Source: Hydractinia symbiolongicarpus (lineage: Eukaryota > Cnidaria > Hydrozoa > Anthoathecata > Hydractiniidae). Taken from it: a stretch of DNA of 64,000 nucleotides. Positions 1-13,800 of the stretch are shown piece after piece. The notes beneath the pieces were generated by a model. It was given only the letters and a program-made list of their open reading frames with translations. It was not told the DNA's origin and searched no databases. Each line of letters begins with the position of its first letter. Positions within the stretch are counted from its first letter, which is position 1. The position numbers were made by a program, and so were the translations under genes. Location of the stretch: assembly GCF_029227915.1 (NCBI RefSeq), contig NC_079878.1, positions 16,242,001 through 16,306,000 on the forward strand, written 5' to 3'.

Positions 1-3000
1 TAAGAATGGAAGGACTAGATCGTTCTCAATCGGTCTAGGCTCGTAGAAGCACTTGATTTACGTTTAAGGCCTTTATTAGGCTGTAAAAGGCCGTATTACA
101 GTCTTTAAAAGCCTGTGCACGTACTTGAGATTGTTCCATGGCTATTGTGGAATGGTAAATGACTTGACACGTCGTAGTCCATGAACAGGGGAAAAACTAG
201 ACCGATCCCCGCCTGTGTAGGCTCGTAGAAGCACGTAGTTTATGTGTAAGACACTTATTAGGCTGCACAAAGTCGTATTACGATCTTTAGAAGCCTGTGC
301 ACGCACTTGACGGTGTTCTATTGCCATGGCGAAAAAGAAAACGTCTTCAGGCGTTGTAATTTATTGAGAGTGAAAGGACTAGAGCGATCGTCAACTGTCT
401 AGGCTCGTGGAAGCACGTCAATTGCGTGTAACGCCCTTCTTAGGCCGTAAAAGGCCGTAGAACCTTCAGAAGACTGTGCACGTACTTGCGGGTGTTCCAT
501 GGCTATTGCGGAATGATAAAGATCTTGAGATGTCGTAGTCCATTGGGAATGGAAAGAGTAGACCGATGCCCACCTGTCTAGGCTCTTGGAAGCACGTGAT
601 TTACGTGCAAGGCCCTTGTTAGGCCACAAAAGGCCGTATTACAACCTTTAGAGGACTGTGCACGTACTTGAGGGTGTTTCATGGCTATTGCGGAATGGTA
701 AATGACTTGAGGCGTCGTAGTCCATTGAGAGTGGAAAGGCTAGACCGATTCTCACCTGTATAACCTCGTGGAAACATGTGATTTTCGTGTAAGGCTCTTA
801 TTAGGCTCTGAAGGAACGTATTACAACCTTTAGAAGAATCTGCACGTACTTGACAGTGTTCTATGGCTAATGCGGAATGCTAAACAACTTGAGATGTCGT
901 AGCCCATGTAATGTGGAATTACTAGACCGTTCACCACCTATCTAGGCTCGTGGCAACATGTGATTCACGTGTAAGGCCCTTACTAGGTTGCAAAAGAACG
1001 TATTACAACCTTTAAAAGCCTGTGCACGTAGTTGACGGTGTTCTAATGCCATTGCGAAAAGGAAATCAAGTTGAGGCGTTGTAATCCATTAAGAATGGAA
1101 GGACTAGATCGTTCTCAATCGGTCTCGGCTCGTAGAAGCACGTGTTTTACATGTAAGGCCTTTATTAGGCTGTAAACGGCCGTATTACAATCTTTAGAAG
1201 ACTGTGCACATAGTTGACGGTGCTCTATGGCCATGGTGGAAAGTAAAATGACTTGAGACGTCGTAGTCCATTGAGAGTGGAAAGGCTAGACCTATTCCCA
1301 CCTGCCTAACCTCGTTGAAGCATGTGAACTACGTGTAAGGTCTTTTATAGGCTGCAAAAGATCGTATTACAATCTTTAAAAGCCTGTGCATGTAGTTGAA
1401 GGTGTTCTATTGCCATGGCGGATAGGAAATCAAATTGAGGCGTTGTAATCAATTGAGAATGAAAGGACTAGACCGTTCTCAATCGGTCTAGCCCCGTAGA
1501 AGCACGTGATTTACGTGTAAGGCCCTTATTAGGCTGCAAAAAGCCGTGCTGCTATTTTTAGAAGACTGTGCACGCACTTGATGGTGTTTAATGGCTACTG
1601 CAGAATGGGAAACGTCTTGAGGTGACATAGTCCATTGGGAGTGGAAGGACTAAACCGCCCACCACCTGTCTAGACTCTTGAAAGCCCGTGATTTACGTGT
1701 AAGGTTTTTTGAGACTGCAAAAGGCCGTATTACAATCTTTAAAAGCCTGTGCACGTAGTTGACGGTGTTCTATTGCCATGGCGGAAAGGAAAGCGACTTG
1801 AAGTGTTGTAATCTATTGAGAGTGAACGGACTAGACAGATCCCGCCTCTCTAGGCTCGTAGAAGCACGTAGTTTACGTGTTAGGTCCTTATTAGACCGCC
1901 AAAGGGCGTAATACAACCTTTAAAAGGTTGTGCACGTAGTTGACGGCGTTCTATTGCCATGGCTGAAAAGAAAACGTCTTGAGACGTTGTAATCTATTGA
2001 GAGTGAAAGGAGTAGACCGATCATTACCTATCTAGGCTCGTGGAAACACGTGATTTACGTGTAAGGCCCTTATTAGGCTGCAAAAAGCCGTGCTACTATT
2101 TTTAGAAGACTGTGCACGCACTTGATGGTGTTTAATGGCTACTGCAGAATGGGAAACGTCTTGAGGTGACATAGTCCATTGGGAGTGGAAGGACTAAACC
2201 GACCACCACCTGTCTAGACTCTTGAAAGCCCGTGATTTACGTGTAAGGTTTTTTTGAGGCTGCAAAAGGCTGTATTACAATCTTTAAAAGCCTGTGCACG
2301 TAGTTGACGGTGTTCTATTGCCATGGCGGAAAGGAAAACGACTTGAAGTGTTGTAATCTATTGAGAGTGAACGGACTAGACAGATCCCGCCTCTCTAGGC
2401 TCGTAGAAGCACGTAGTTTACGTGGTAGGTCCTTATTAGACCGCCAAAGGGCGTAACACAACCTTTAAAAGGCTGTGCACGTAGTTGACGGTGTTCTATT
2501 GCCATGGCTGAAAAGAAAACGTCTTGAGGCGTTGTAATCTATTGAGAGTGAAAGGACTAGACCGATCATTACCTATCTATACCTATTTTCGTGTAAGGCC
2601 CTAATTAGGCTGCAAAAGGCCGTATTACAATCTTTAAAAGACTGTGCACGGAGTTAAACGCTGTTTTATTGCCATGGCGGAAAGGAAAACGACTTGAAGT
2701 GTTGTTCTATTGAGAGTGGACGGACTAGACAGATCCCGCCTCTCTAGGCTCGTAGAAGCACGTAGTTTACGTGTTAGGTCCTTATTAGACCGCTAAAGGG
2801 CGTAATACAACCTTTAAAAGGCTGTGCACGTAGTTGACGGTGTTCTATTGCCATGGCGGAAAGGAAATCAACTTGAGGCGTTGTAATCTACTGAGAGTGA
2901 AAGGACTAGACCGATCATTACCTATCTAGGCTCGTGCAAGCACGTGATTTACATGTAAGGGCTTTATTAGGCTGTAAAAGGCTGTATTACAATCTTTAGG

Positions 3001-5262
3001 AAACTGTGCACGGAGTTGACGGTGCTCTATGGCCATGGTGGAAAGTAAAACGACTTGAGACGTCGTAGTCCATTGAGAGTGGAAAAGCTAGACCCACCTA
3101 TTCCCACCTGTCTAACCTCGTCGAAGCACGTGAACTACGTGTAAGGTCCTTTTTAGGCTGCAAAAGAACGTAATACAACCTTTAAAAGACTGTGCACGTA
3201 CTTGACAGTGTTCTATGGTTATTCCGAAATGGAAAACGACTTGATGCGTCGTAGTCCATTGAGAGTGGAAGGACTAGACATTTCTCAACTGGTCTAGGCT
3301 CGTGGAAGCAAGTGATTTACGTGTAAGGCCCTCATAAGGGTGTAAAAGGCCGTATTACAATCTTTAAAAGACTGTGCACGGAGTTGACGGTGTTTTATTG
3401 CCATGGCGGAAAGGAAAACGACTTGAGGCGTTACAATCTATTGAGGGTGAACGAACTAGATCGATCATCACCTGTCTAGGCTCGTGGAAACACGTGATTT
3501 TCGTGTAAGGCCCTTATTAGGCCGCAAAAGGCCGTATTCCAACCTTTTAGAAGGCTGCAAAAGCCGCATTACAGACTTTAGAAGACTGTGCACGTAGTTG
3601 ACGGTGTTCTATGGCCATGGTGGAAAGTAAAGTGACTTGAGACGTCGTAGTCTATTGAGAGTGGAAAGGCTACAGCGATTCCCACCTGTCTAACCTCGTT
3701 GGAGCACGTGACTTAAGTGTAAGGCCTTTACTAGGCTTCAAAAGTCCGTATTACAATCTGTAAAAGCCAGTGCACGTATTTGACCGTGTTCTATTGCCAT
3801 GGCGGAAAGGAAATCAACTTGAGGCGTTGTAATCAATTGAGAATGGAAGGACTAGACCGTGTTCAATCGGTTTAGGCTCGTGCAAGCGCGTGATTTACAC
3901 GGAAGGCCCCTAATAGGCTGTAAAAGGCCGTTTTAAAATCTTTAGAAGTATGTGCACGCAGTTGACGGTGTTATAATGCCTTGGCGGATTCGAAAACGAT
4001 TTGAGGCGCCGTAGTCCATTGACAGTGGAAGAACTAGACCGTTCTCAACTTGTCTAGGCCCTTATTAGGCTGCAAAAGGCCGTTTTCCAACCGTTAGAAG
4101 ACTGTGCACGTATTTGACGGTGTTCTATTGCCATGGCGGAAATGAAAACGTCTTGAGGCGTTGTAATCTATTCAGACTGAAGGGACTAGACCGATCACTA
4201 ACTATCTAGGCTCGTGGAAACACGTGATTTTCGTGCAAGGCCCTTATTAGGCCGGAAAAGGCAGTATAACAATCTTTAAAAGACTGTGCACGTAGTTGAC
4301 GGTGTTCTATTGCCATGACAAAAGGAAAACGACTTGAGGAGTTGTAATATATTGAGAGTGAAAGGACTGGAGCGATCGTCAGCTGTCTAGGATCGTGGAA
4401 GGACGTGACTTACATGTAAGGCCCTTAACAGGCTGTAAAAGGCCGTATTACAATCTCTAGAGGACTGTGCACGTAGTTCACGGTGTTGTATGGCAATGGT
4501 GGAAGGTAGAATGACTTAAGACGTCGTAGTCCATTGAGAGCGGAAAAGCTAGACCGATTCCCACCTGTCTAACCTCGTCGAAGCACGTGGTTTACGTGTA
4601 AGGCCCTTATTAGGCCGCAAAAGGGCGTATTACAACCTCTAAAAAAAATGTGCACGTAGTTGAAGGTGTTCTATTGCCATGCCGGAAAGGAAAACGACTG
4701 GAAACGTCGTAGTCCATTGAGAGTGGAAGGACTAAACGGACCACCACCTGTCTAGGCTCGTGGAAACACGTGATTTTCGTGTAAGGCCCTTATTATGCCG
4801 CAAAATGCTGTATTACAATCTTTAAAAGACTGTGCACGGAGTTGACGGTGTTTTATTGCCATGGCGGAAAGGAAAACGACTTGAGGCGTTACAATCTATT
4901 GAGGGTGAACGAACTAGACCGATCCCCGCCTGTCTAGGCTCGTAGAAGCACGTAGTTTACGTGTAAGGCCCTTATTAGGCTGCACAATGTCGTATTACAA
5001 TCTTTAGAAGACTGTGCCTGTAGTTGAAGTTGTTCTATTGCTATGGCGGAAAGTAAAATGACTTGACACGTCGTAGTCCATTGTTAGTGAAAAGCTAGAC
5101 CGATTTCCAGCTGTGTAACCTCGTCGAAGCACGTGATTTACGTGTAAGGCCCTTATTAGACTGCAAAAGGCCGTATTCCAACCTTTAGAAGACTGTGCAC
5201 GTAGTTGACGGTGTTCTATTGCTATGGCGGAAAGGAAATCAACTTGAGGCGTTGTAATCCAT

Positions 5263-6037
5263 TAAGAATGGAAGGACTAGATCGTTCTCAATCGGTCTAG
5301 GCTCGTAGAAGCACTTGATTTACGTTTAAGGCCTTTATTAGGCTGTAAAAGGCCGTATTACAGTCTTTAAAAGCCTGTGCACGTACTTGAGATTGTTCCA
5401 TGGCTATTGTGGAATGGTAAATGACTTGACACGTCGTAGTCCATGAACAGGGGAAAAACTAGACCGATCCCCGCCTGTGTAGGCTCGTAGAAGCACGTAG
5501 TTTATGTGTAAGACACTTATTAGGCTGCACAAAGTCGTATTACGATCTTTAGAAGCCTGTGCACGCACTTGACGGTGTTCTATTGCCATGGCGAAAAAGA
5601 AAACGTCTTCAGGCGTTGTAATTTATTGAGAGTGAAAGGACTAGAGCGATCGTCAACTGTCTAGGCTCGTGGAAGCACGTCAATTGCGTGTAACGCCCTT
5701 CTTAGGCCGTAAAAGGCCGTAGAACCTTCAGAAGACTGTGCACGTACTTGCGGGTGTTCCATGGCTATTGCGGAATGATAAAGAACTTGAGATGTCGTAG
5801 TCCATTGGGAATGGAAAGAGTAGACCGATGCCCACCTGTCTAGGCTCTTGGAAGCACGTGATTTACGTGCAAGGCCCTTGTTAGGCCACAAAAGGCCGTA
5901 TTACAACCTTTAGAGGACTGTGCACGTACTTGAGGGTGTTTCATGGCTATTGCAGAATGGTAAATGACTTGAGGCGTCGTAGTCCATTGAGAGTGGAAAG
6001 GCTAGACCGATTCCCACCTGTATAACCTCGTGGAAAC
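5263..6037. repeat. Higher-order duplicate of satellite block 1-775
   Basis: Bases 5263-6037 repeat bases 1-775 at an offset of 5262 bp (29 monomers) with only a few substitutions seen by eye: about three, one of them AAGATCTTGAG versus AAGAACTTGAG. Neighbouring monomers differ far more than this, so the block was copied recently as a multi-monomer unit. Similarity to the source drops after about 775, where the second duplicated block (partner of 3150-4917) takes over. Confidence 0.9.
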
Positions 6038-6059
6038 ATGTGATTTACGTGTAAGGCCC

Positions 6060-7827
6060 TTACTAGGCTGCAAAAGAACGTAATACAACCTTTAAAAGAC
6101 TGTGCACGTACTTGACAGTGTTCTATGGTTATTCCGAAATGGAAAACGACTTGATGCGTCGTAGTCCATTGAGAGTGGAAGGACTAGACATTTCTCAACT
6201 GGTCTAGGCTCGTGGAAGCAAGTGATTTACGTGTAAGGCCCTCATAAGGGTGTAAAAGGCCGTATTACAATCTTTAAAAGACTGTGCACGGAGTTGACGG
6301 TGTTTTATTGCCATGGCGGAAAGGAAAACGACTTGAGGCGTTACAATCTATTGAGGGTGAACGAACTAGATCGATCATCACCTGTCTAGGCTCGTGGAAA
6401 CACGTGATTTCCGTGTAAGGCCCTTATTAGGCCGCAAAAGGCCGTATTCCAACCTTTTAGAAGGCTGCAAAAGCCGCATTACAGACTTTAGAAGACTGTG
6501 CACGTAGTTGACGGTGTTCTATGGCCATGGTGGAAAGTAAAGTGACTTGAGACGTCGTAGTCTATTGAGAGTGGAAAGGCTACAGCGATTCCCACCTGTC
6601 TAACCTCGTTGAAGCACGTGACTTACGTGTAAGGCCTTTACTAGGCTTCAAAAGTCCGTATTACAATCTGTAAAAGCCAGTGCACGTATTTGACCGTGTT
6701 CTATTGCCATGGCGGAAAGGAAATCAACTTGAGACGTTGTAATCAATTGAGAATGGAAGGACTAGACCGTGTTCAATCGGTTTAGGCTCGTGCAAGCGCG
6801 TGATTTACACGGAAGGCCCCTAATAGGCTGTAAAAGGCCGTATTAAAATCTTTAGAAGTATGTGCACGCAGTTGACGGTGTTATAATGCCTTGGCGGATT
6901 CGAAAACGATTTGAGGCGCCGTAGTCCATTGACAGTGGAAGAACTAGACCGTTCTCAACTTGTCTAGGCCCTTATTAGGCTGCAAAAGGCCGTTTTCCAA
7001 CTGTTAGAAGACTGTGCACGTATTTGACGGTGTTCTGTTGCCATGGCGGAAATGAAAACGTCTTGAGGCGTTGTAATCTATTCAGACTGAAGGGACTAGA
7101 CCGATCACTAACTATCTAGGCTCGTGGAAACACGTGATTTTCGTGCAAGGCCCTTATTAGGCCGGAAAAGGCAGTATAACAATCTTTAAAAGACTGTGCA
7201 CGCACTTGACGGTGTTCTATTGCCATGACAAAAGGAAAACGACTTGAGGTGTTGTAATATATTGAGAGTGAAAGGACTGGAGCGATCGTCAGCTGTCTAG
7301 GATCGTGGAAGGACGTGACTTACATGTAAGGCCCTTAACAGGCTGTAAAAGGCCGTATTACAATCTCTAGAGGACTGTGCACGTAGTTCACGGTGTTGTA
7401 TGGCAATGGTGGAAGGTAGAATGACTTAAGACGTCGTAGTCCATTGAGAGCGGAAAAGCTAGACCGATTCCCACCTGTCTAACCTCGTCGAAGCACGTGG
7501 TTTACGTGTAAGGCCCTTATTAGGCTGCAAAAGGGCGTATTACAACCTCTAAAAAAAATGTGCACGTAGTTGAAGGTGTTCTATTGCCATGCCGGAAAGG
7601 AAAACGACTGGAAACGTCGTAGTCCATTGAGAGTGGAAGGACTAAACGGACCACCACCTGTCTAGGCTCGTGGAAACACGTGATTTTCGTGTAAGGCCCT
7701 TATTAGGCCGCAAAATGCTGTATTACAATCTTTAAAAGACTGTGCACGGAGTTGACGGTGTTTTATTGCCATGGCGGAAAGGAAAACGACTTGAGGCGTT
7801 ACAATCTATTGAGGGTGAACGAACTAG
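6060..7827. repeat. Higher-order duplicate of satellite block 3150-4917
   Basis: Bases 6060-7827 repeat about 3150-4917 at an offset of 2910 bp (16 monomers), again nearly identical with isolated substitutions. One example is CACGTGATTTTCGTG versus CACGTGATTTCCGTG near 3500/6410. The copies part company after the GAACTAGA box near 4917/7827. Together with 5263-6037 this makes 5263-7827 a mosaic joined at equivalent positions in the monomer, as expected from unequal crossing-over or conversion in register. Confidence 0.88.
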
Positions 7828-10800
7828 ATCGATCATCACCTGTCTAGGCTCGTGGAAACACGTGATATTCGTGTAAGGCCCTTATTAGGCCGCAAAATGC
7901 CGTATTACAATCTTTAAAAGACTGTGCACGGAGTTGACGTTGTTTTATTGCCATGGCGGAAAGGAAAACGACTTGAGGCGTTACAATCTATTGAGGGTGA
8001 ACGAACTAGATCGATCATTACCTGTCTAGGCTGGTAAAATCGCGTAGTTCACGTGTAAGGGCTTTATTAGGCCGCAAAAAGCCGATTTATAAGCTTTAAA
8101 AGCCTGTGGACGTAGTTGACGGTGTTCTATGGCTATTGCGAAATGGAAAACGACTTCAGATGTCGTAGTCCATGTAATGTGGAATGACTAGACCGTTCCC
8201 CACATATCCAGGCTTGTGGAATCAAGTGATTTTCGTGTAAGGCTCTTATTAGGCTCTGAAGGACGTATTACAACCTTTAAAAGCCTGTGCACGTAGTTGA
8301 CGGTGTTCTAATGCCATGGCGAAAAGGAAATCAACTTGAGGCGTTGTAATCCATTGAGAATGGAAGGACTAGTTCTCAATTGATCTAGGCTCGTAGAAGC
8401 ACGTTATTTACGTGTAAGGTCTTTAATAGGCTGTAAAAGGCCGTATTACAATCTTTAGATGACTGTGCAAGTAGTTGACGGTGTTCTATTGCCATGGCGG
8501 AAATGAAAACGTCTTGAGGCGTTGTAATCTATTCAGACTGAAAGGACTGGTCCGATCACTACCTATCCAGGCTCGTGGAAGAACGTGATTTTCGTGTAAG
8601 GCCCTTATTAGGCCACAAAATGCCATACTCCAACCTTTTAGAAGGCTGCAAAAGCCGCATTACAGACTTTAGAAGCCTGTGCACGTGTTTGAGGTTGTTC
8701 CATGGCTATTGTGGAATGGTAAACAACTTGAGATGTCGTACTCCATTGAGAGGGGAAAGACTAGACCAATCCCCGCCTGTCTAGGCTCCTAGAAGCACGT
8801 AGTTTACGTGTAAGGCCCTTATTCGGCTGCAAAAAGCCGTGCTACAATTTTTAGAAGACTGTGCACGCACTTGATGGTGTTTATCGGCTACTGCAAAATG
8901 GAAAACGTCTTGAAGCGACGTAGTCCATTGGGAGTGGAAGGACTAAACCGACCATCACTTGTCTAGACTTTTGAAAGCCCGTGATTTACGTATAAGGTTT
9001 TTATTAGGCCGCAAAAGGCCGTATTCCAACCTTGAGAAGAATGTGCCCATACTTGACGGTGTTCTATGGCCATTGCGAATTCGAACACGGTTTGAGACGT
9101 CGTAGTACATTGAGAGTAGAAGTACTAGACCGTTCTCAATCGGTCTATGCTCCTGGAAACCGTGCTACAATCTTTAAAAGCCTGTGCACGTAGTTGACGT
9201 TGTTCTATTGCTATGGCGGAAAGTAAAATGACTTGACACGTCGTAGTCCATGGAGAGTGGAAAAGCTAGACCGATTCCCACCTGTCTAAACTCGTCGAAG
9301 CACGTGATTTACGTGTAAGGACTTTGTTAGGCTGCAAAAGGCCGTATTCCAACCTTTAAAAGACTGTGCACGAAGTTGAAGGTGTTCTGTTGCTATGCGG
9401 AAAGGAAAACGTCTTGAGGCGTTGTAATCTATTGAGACTGAACGGACTAGACCGATCCCAGCCTGTCTAGGATCGTTGAAGCACGTGAATTACGTGTAAG
9501 GCCCTTATTAGGCTGCAAAAGGCCGTATTACAAGCTTTAAAAGACTGAGCACGTAGTTGAAGGTGTTCTATTGCCATGCCGGAAAGGAAAACGACTGAAG
9601 ACGTCGTAGTCCATTGAGAGTGGAAAGGCTAGACCCATTCCCACCTGTCTAACCTCGTCGAAGCACATGCAAGGCCTTTACTAGTCTTCAAAAGTCTGTA
9701 TTACAATCAGTAAAAGCCTGTACACGTATTAGACGATGTTGTTTGGCCATTCCGGATTTGAAAACGACTTGACACGTCGTAGTCCTTGAAGAGGGGAAAG
9801 ACTAGACCGATCCCTGCCTGTCTAGGCTCGTAGAAACAAATAGTTTACGTGTAAGACACTTATTAGGCTGCATAATGTCGTATTACGATCTTTAGAAGCC
9901 TGTGCACGCACTTGACGGTGTTCTATTGCCATGGCGGAAAAGAAAACGTCTTGAGGCGTTGTAATCTATTGAGAATAAAAGGACTAGAGCGAGCGTCAAC
10001 TGTCTAGGCTCGTGGAAGCACGTCAATTGCGTGTAATGCCCTTGTTAGGCCGCAAAAGGCCGTACAACCTTCAGAAGACTGTGCACGTACTTGCGGGTGT
10101 TCCATGGCTATTGCAGGATGGTAAACGACTTGAGATGTCGTAGTCCATGCAATGTGTAATGACTAGACAGTTCCCCACCTATCTAGGCTCGTGGGAGCAA
10201 TTGATTCACGTGAAAGGCCCTTACTATGTTGCAAAAGAACGTATTACAAGCAGTAAAAGCCTGTGCACGTAGTTGACCGTGTTCTAATGCCATGGCGAAA
10301 AGGAAATCAACTTGAGGCGTTGTAATCCATTAAGAATGGGAGGACTAGACCGTTCCCCACCTATTTAGGGTCGCAGAAGCACGTGATTTTCGTGTAAGGC
10401 TCTTATTAGGCTCTGAAGGAACGTATTACAACCTTTAGAAGAATCTGCACGTACTTGACAGTGTTCTATGGCTAATGCGGAATGCTAAACAACTTGAGAT
10501 GTCGTAGTCCATGTAATGTGAAATGACTAGACCGTTCACCACCTATCTAGGCTCGTGGGAACACGTGATTCACGTGTAAGGCCATTACTAGGTTGCAAAA
10601 GAACGTATTACAACCTTTAAAAGCCTGTGCACGTAGTTGACGGTGTTCTAATGCCATTGCGAAAAGGAAATCAACTTGATGCGTTGTAATCCATTAAGAA
10701 TGGAAGGAGTAGACCGTTCTCAATCGGTCTAGGCTCGTAGAAGTACGAGTTTTACATGTAAGGCCTTTATTAGGCTGTAAACAGCCGTATTACAATCTTT

Positions 10801-13800
10801 AGAAGACTGTGCACATAGTTGACGGTGCTCTATGGCCATGGTGGAAAGTAAAATGACTTGAGACGTCGTAGTCCATTGAGAGTGGAAAGGCTAGACCGAT
10901 CCCCACCTGCCTAACCTTGTCGAAGCACGTGAACTACGTGTAAGGTCTTTACTAGTCTTCAAAAGTCTGTATTACAATCTGTAAAAGCCTGTGCACGTAT
11001 TAGACGATGTTGTTTGGCCATTCCGGATTTAAAAACGACTTGAAACGTCGTAGTCTAAGAAGAAGGGGAAGACTAGACCGATCCCTGCCTGTCTAGGCTC
11101 GTATAAATACATAGTTTACGTGTAAGACACTTATTAGGCTGCAAAAGACCGTATTACAATCTTTAATAGCCTGTGCACGTAGTTGACAATGTTCTATTGC
11201 CATGGCGGAAAGGAAATCAACTTGATGCGTTGTAATCCATTAAGAATGGAAGGACTAGACCGTTCTCAATCGGTCTATGCTCGTAGAAGCACGTGATTTA
11301 CGTTTAAGGCCTTTATTAGGCTGCAAGAAGCCGTGCTACAATTTTTAGAAGACTGTGCACGCACTTGATGGTGTTTAATGGCTACTGCAGAATGGGAAAC
11401 GTCTTGAGGTGACATAGCCCATTGGGGGTGGAAGGACTAAACCGACCACCACCTGTCTAGACTCTTGAAAGCCCGTGATTTACGTGTAAGGTTTTTTTGA
11501 GGCTGCAAAAGGCCGTATTACAATCTTTAAAAGCCTGTGCACGTAGTTGACGGTGTTCTATTGCTATGGCGGAAAGGAAAACGACTTGAAGTGTTGTAAT
11601 CTATTGAGAGTGAACGGACTAGACAGATCCCGCCTCTCTAGGCTCGTAGAAGCACGTAGTTTACGTGTTAGGTCCTTATTAGACCGCCAAAGGGCGTAAT
11701 ACAACCTTTAAAAGGCTGTGCACCTAGTTGACGGTGTTCTATTGCCATGGCTGAAAAGAAAACGTCTTGAGGCGTTGTAATCTATTGAGAGTGAAAGGAC
11801 TAGACCGATCATTACCTATCTAGGCTCTTGGAAACACGTGATTTTCGTGTAAGGCCCTTGTTAGGCCGCAAAAGGCCGTATTACAAACTTTAAAAGACTG
11901 TGCACGGAGCTGACGCTGTTTTATTGCCATGGCGGAAAGGAAAACGACTTGAAGTGTTGTAATCTATTGAGAGTGAACGGACTAAACAGATCCCGCCTCT
12001 CTAGGCTCGTAGAAGCACGTAGTTTACGTGTTAGGTCCCTATAAGACCGCCACAGGGCGTAATACAACCTTTAAAAAACTGTGCACGTAGTTGCCGGTGT
12101 TCTATTGCCATGGCGGAAATGAAATCAACTTGAGGCGTTGTAATCAATTGAGAATGGAAGGACTAGACCGCGTTCAAGCGGTTTAGGCTTGTGGAAGCGT
12201 TTGATTTACATGGAAGGCCCTTAATAGGCTTTAAAAGGCCGTACTAAAATCTTTAGAAGTATGTGCACGCAGTTGACGGTGTTCTAATGCCTTGGCGGAT
12301 TCGAAAACGATTTGAGGCGCCGTAGTCCATTGAGAGTGGAAGGACTAGACCGATCCCAACCTGTCTAGGCTCGTTGAAGCACGTAAATTACGTGTAAGGC
12401 CCTTACTACTCTCCAAAAGGCCGTATTGCAACCTTAAGAAGAATGTGCCCATATTTGACTGTGTTCTATGGCCATTGCGGATTCGAAAACGGTTTGAGGA
12501 GTCGTAGTCCATTGAGAGTGGAAGAATTAGACCGATCAACACCTATCTTGGATTGTGGAAACACGTGATTTTCGTGTAAGGCCCTTATTAGGCCGCAAAA
12601 GGCCGTATTACAATCTGTAAAAGCCCGTGCACGTATTTGACGGTGTTCTATTGCCATGGCGGAAAGTAAAGTGACTTGAGACGTCGTAGTCCATTGAGAG
12701 TGGAAAGGCTACACCGATTCCCACCTGTCTAACCTCGTCGAAGCACGTGATTTACGTGTAAGGCCTTTACTAGGTTTCAAAAGTCCGTATTACAATCTGT
12801 AAAAGCCCGTGCACGTATTTGACTGTGTTCTATTGCCATGGCGGAAATGAAAACATCTTGAGGCGTTGTAATCTATTCAAACTGAAAGGACTACTCGGAT
12901 CACTACCTATTTAGGGTCGTGGAAGCACGTGATTTTCGTGTAAGGCACTTATTAGGCCGCAAAAGGCCGTATTCCAACCTTTTAGAAGGCTGCAAAAGCC
13001 GCATTACAGACTTTAGAAGCCTGTGCACGTGTTTCAGATTGTTCCACGGCTATTGTGGAATGGTAAACGACTTGAGATGTCGTAGTCCATGGAGAGGGGA
13101 AAGACTAGACCAATCCCCGCCTGTCTAGGCTCCTAGAAGCACGCAGTTTACGTGTAAGGCCCTTATTCGGCTGCAAAAAGCCGTGCTACAATTTTTAGAA
13201 GACTGTGCACGCACTTGATGGTGTTTATCAGCTACTGCAGAATGGAAAAAGTCTTGAGGCGACGTAGTTCATTGGGAGTGGAAGGACTAAACCGACCACC
13301 ACCGGTCTAGACTTTTGAAAGCCCGTGATATACGTGTAAGGTTTTTATTAGGCTGCAAAAGCCGTATTACAGACTTTAAAAGACTGTGCACGTAGTTGAC
13401 GGTGTTCTATTGCCATGGCGGAAAGGAAATCAACTTGAGGCGTTGTAGTCCACTGAGAATGAAAGGACTAGATTGTTCTAAATTGGTCTAGGCTCGTGCA
13501 AGCGCGTGATTTACACGGAAGGCCCTTAATAGGCTAAAAAAGGCCGTATTAAAATCTTTAGAAGACTGTGCACGCACAAAAGGCCGTATTATAGGAAATC
13601 AACTTGAGGCGTCGTAGTCCATTACGAGTGGAAAGGCTAGACCGATTCCCCCCTGTCTAACCTCGTGGAAGCACGTGATTTACATGTGAGACCCTTTTTA
13701 GGCCGTTATTAGGCTGTAAAAGGCCGTATTACAATCTTTAGAAGTATGTGCACGTAGGAGACGGTGTTCTAATGCCTTGGCAGATTCAAAAACGATTTGA

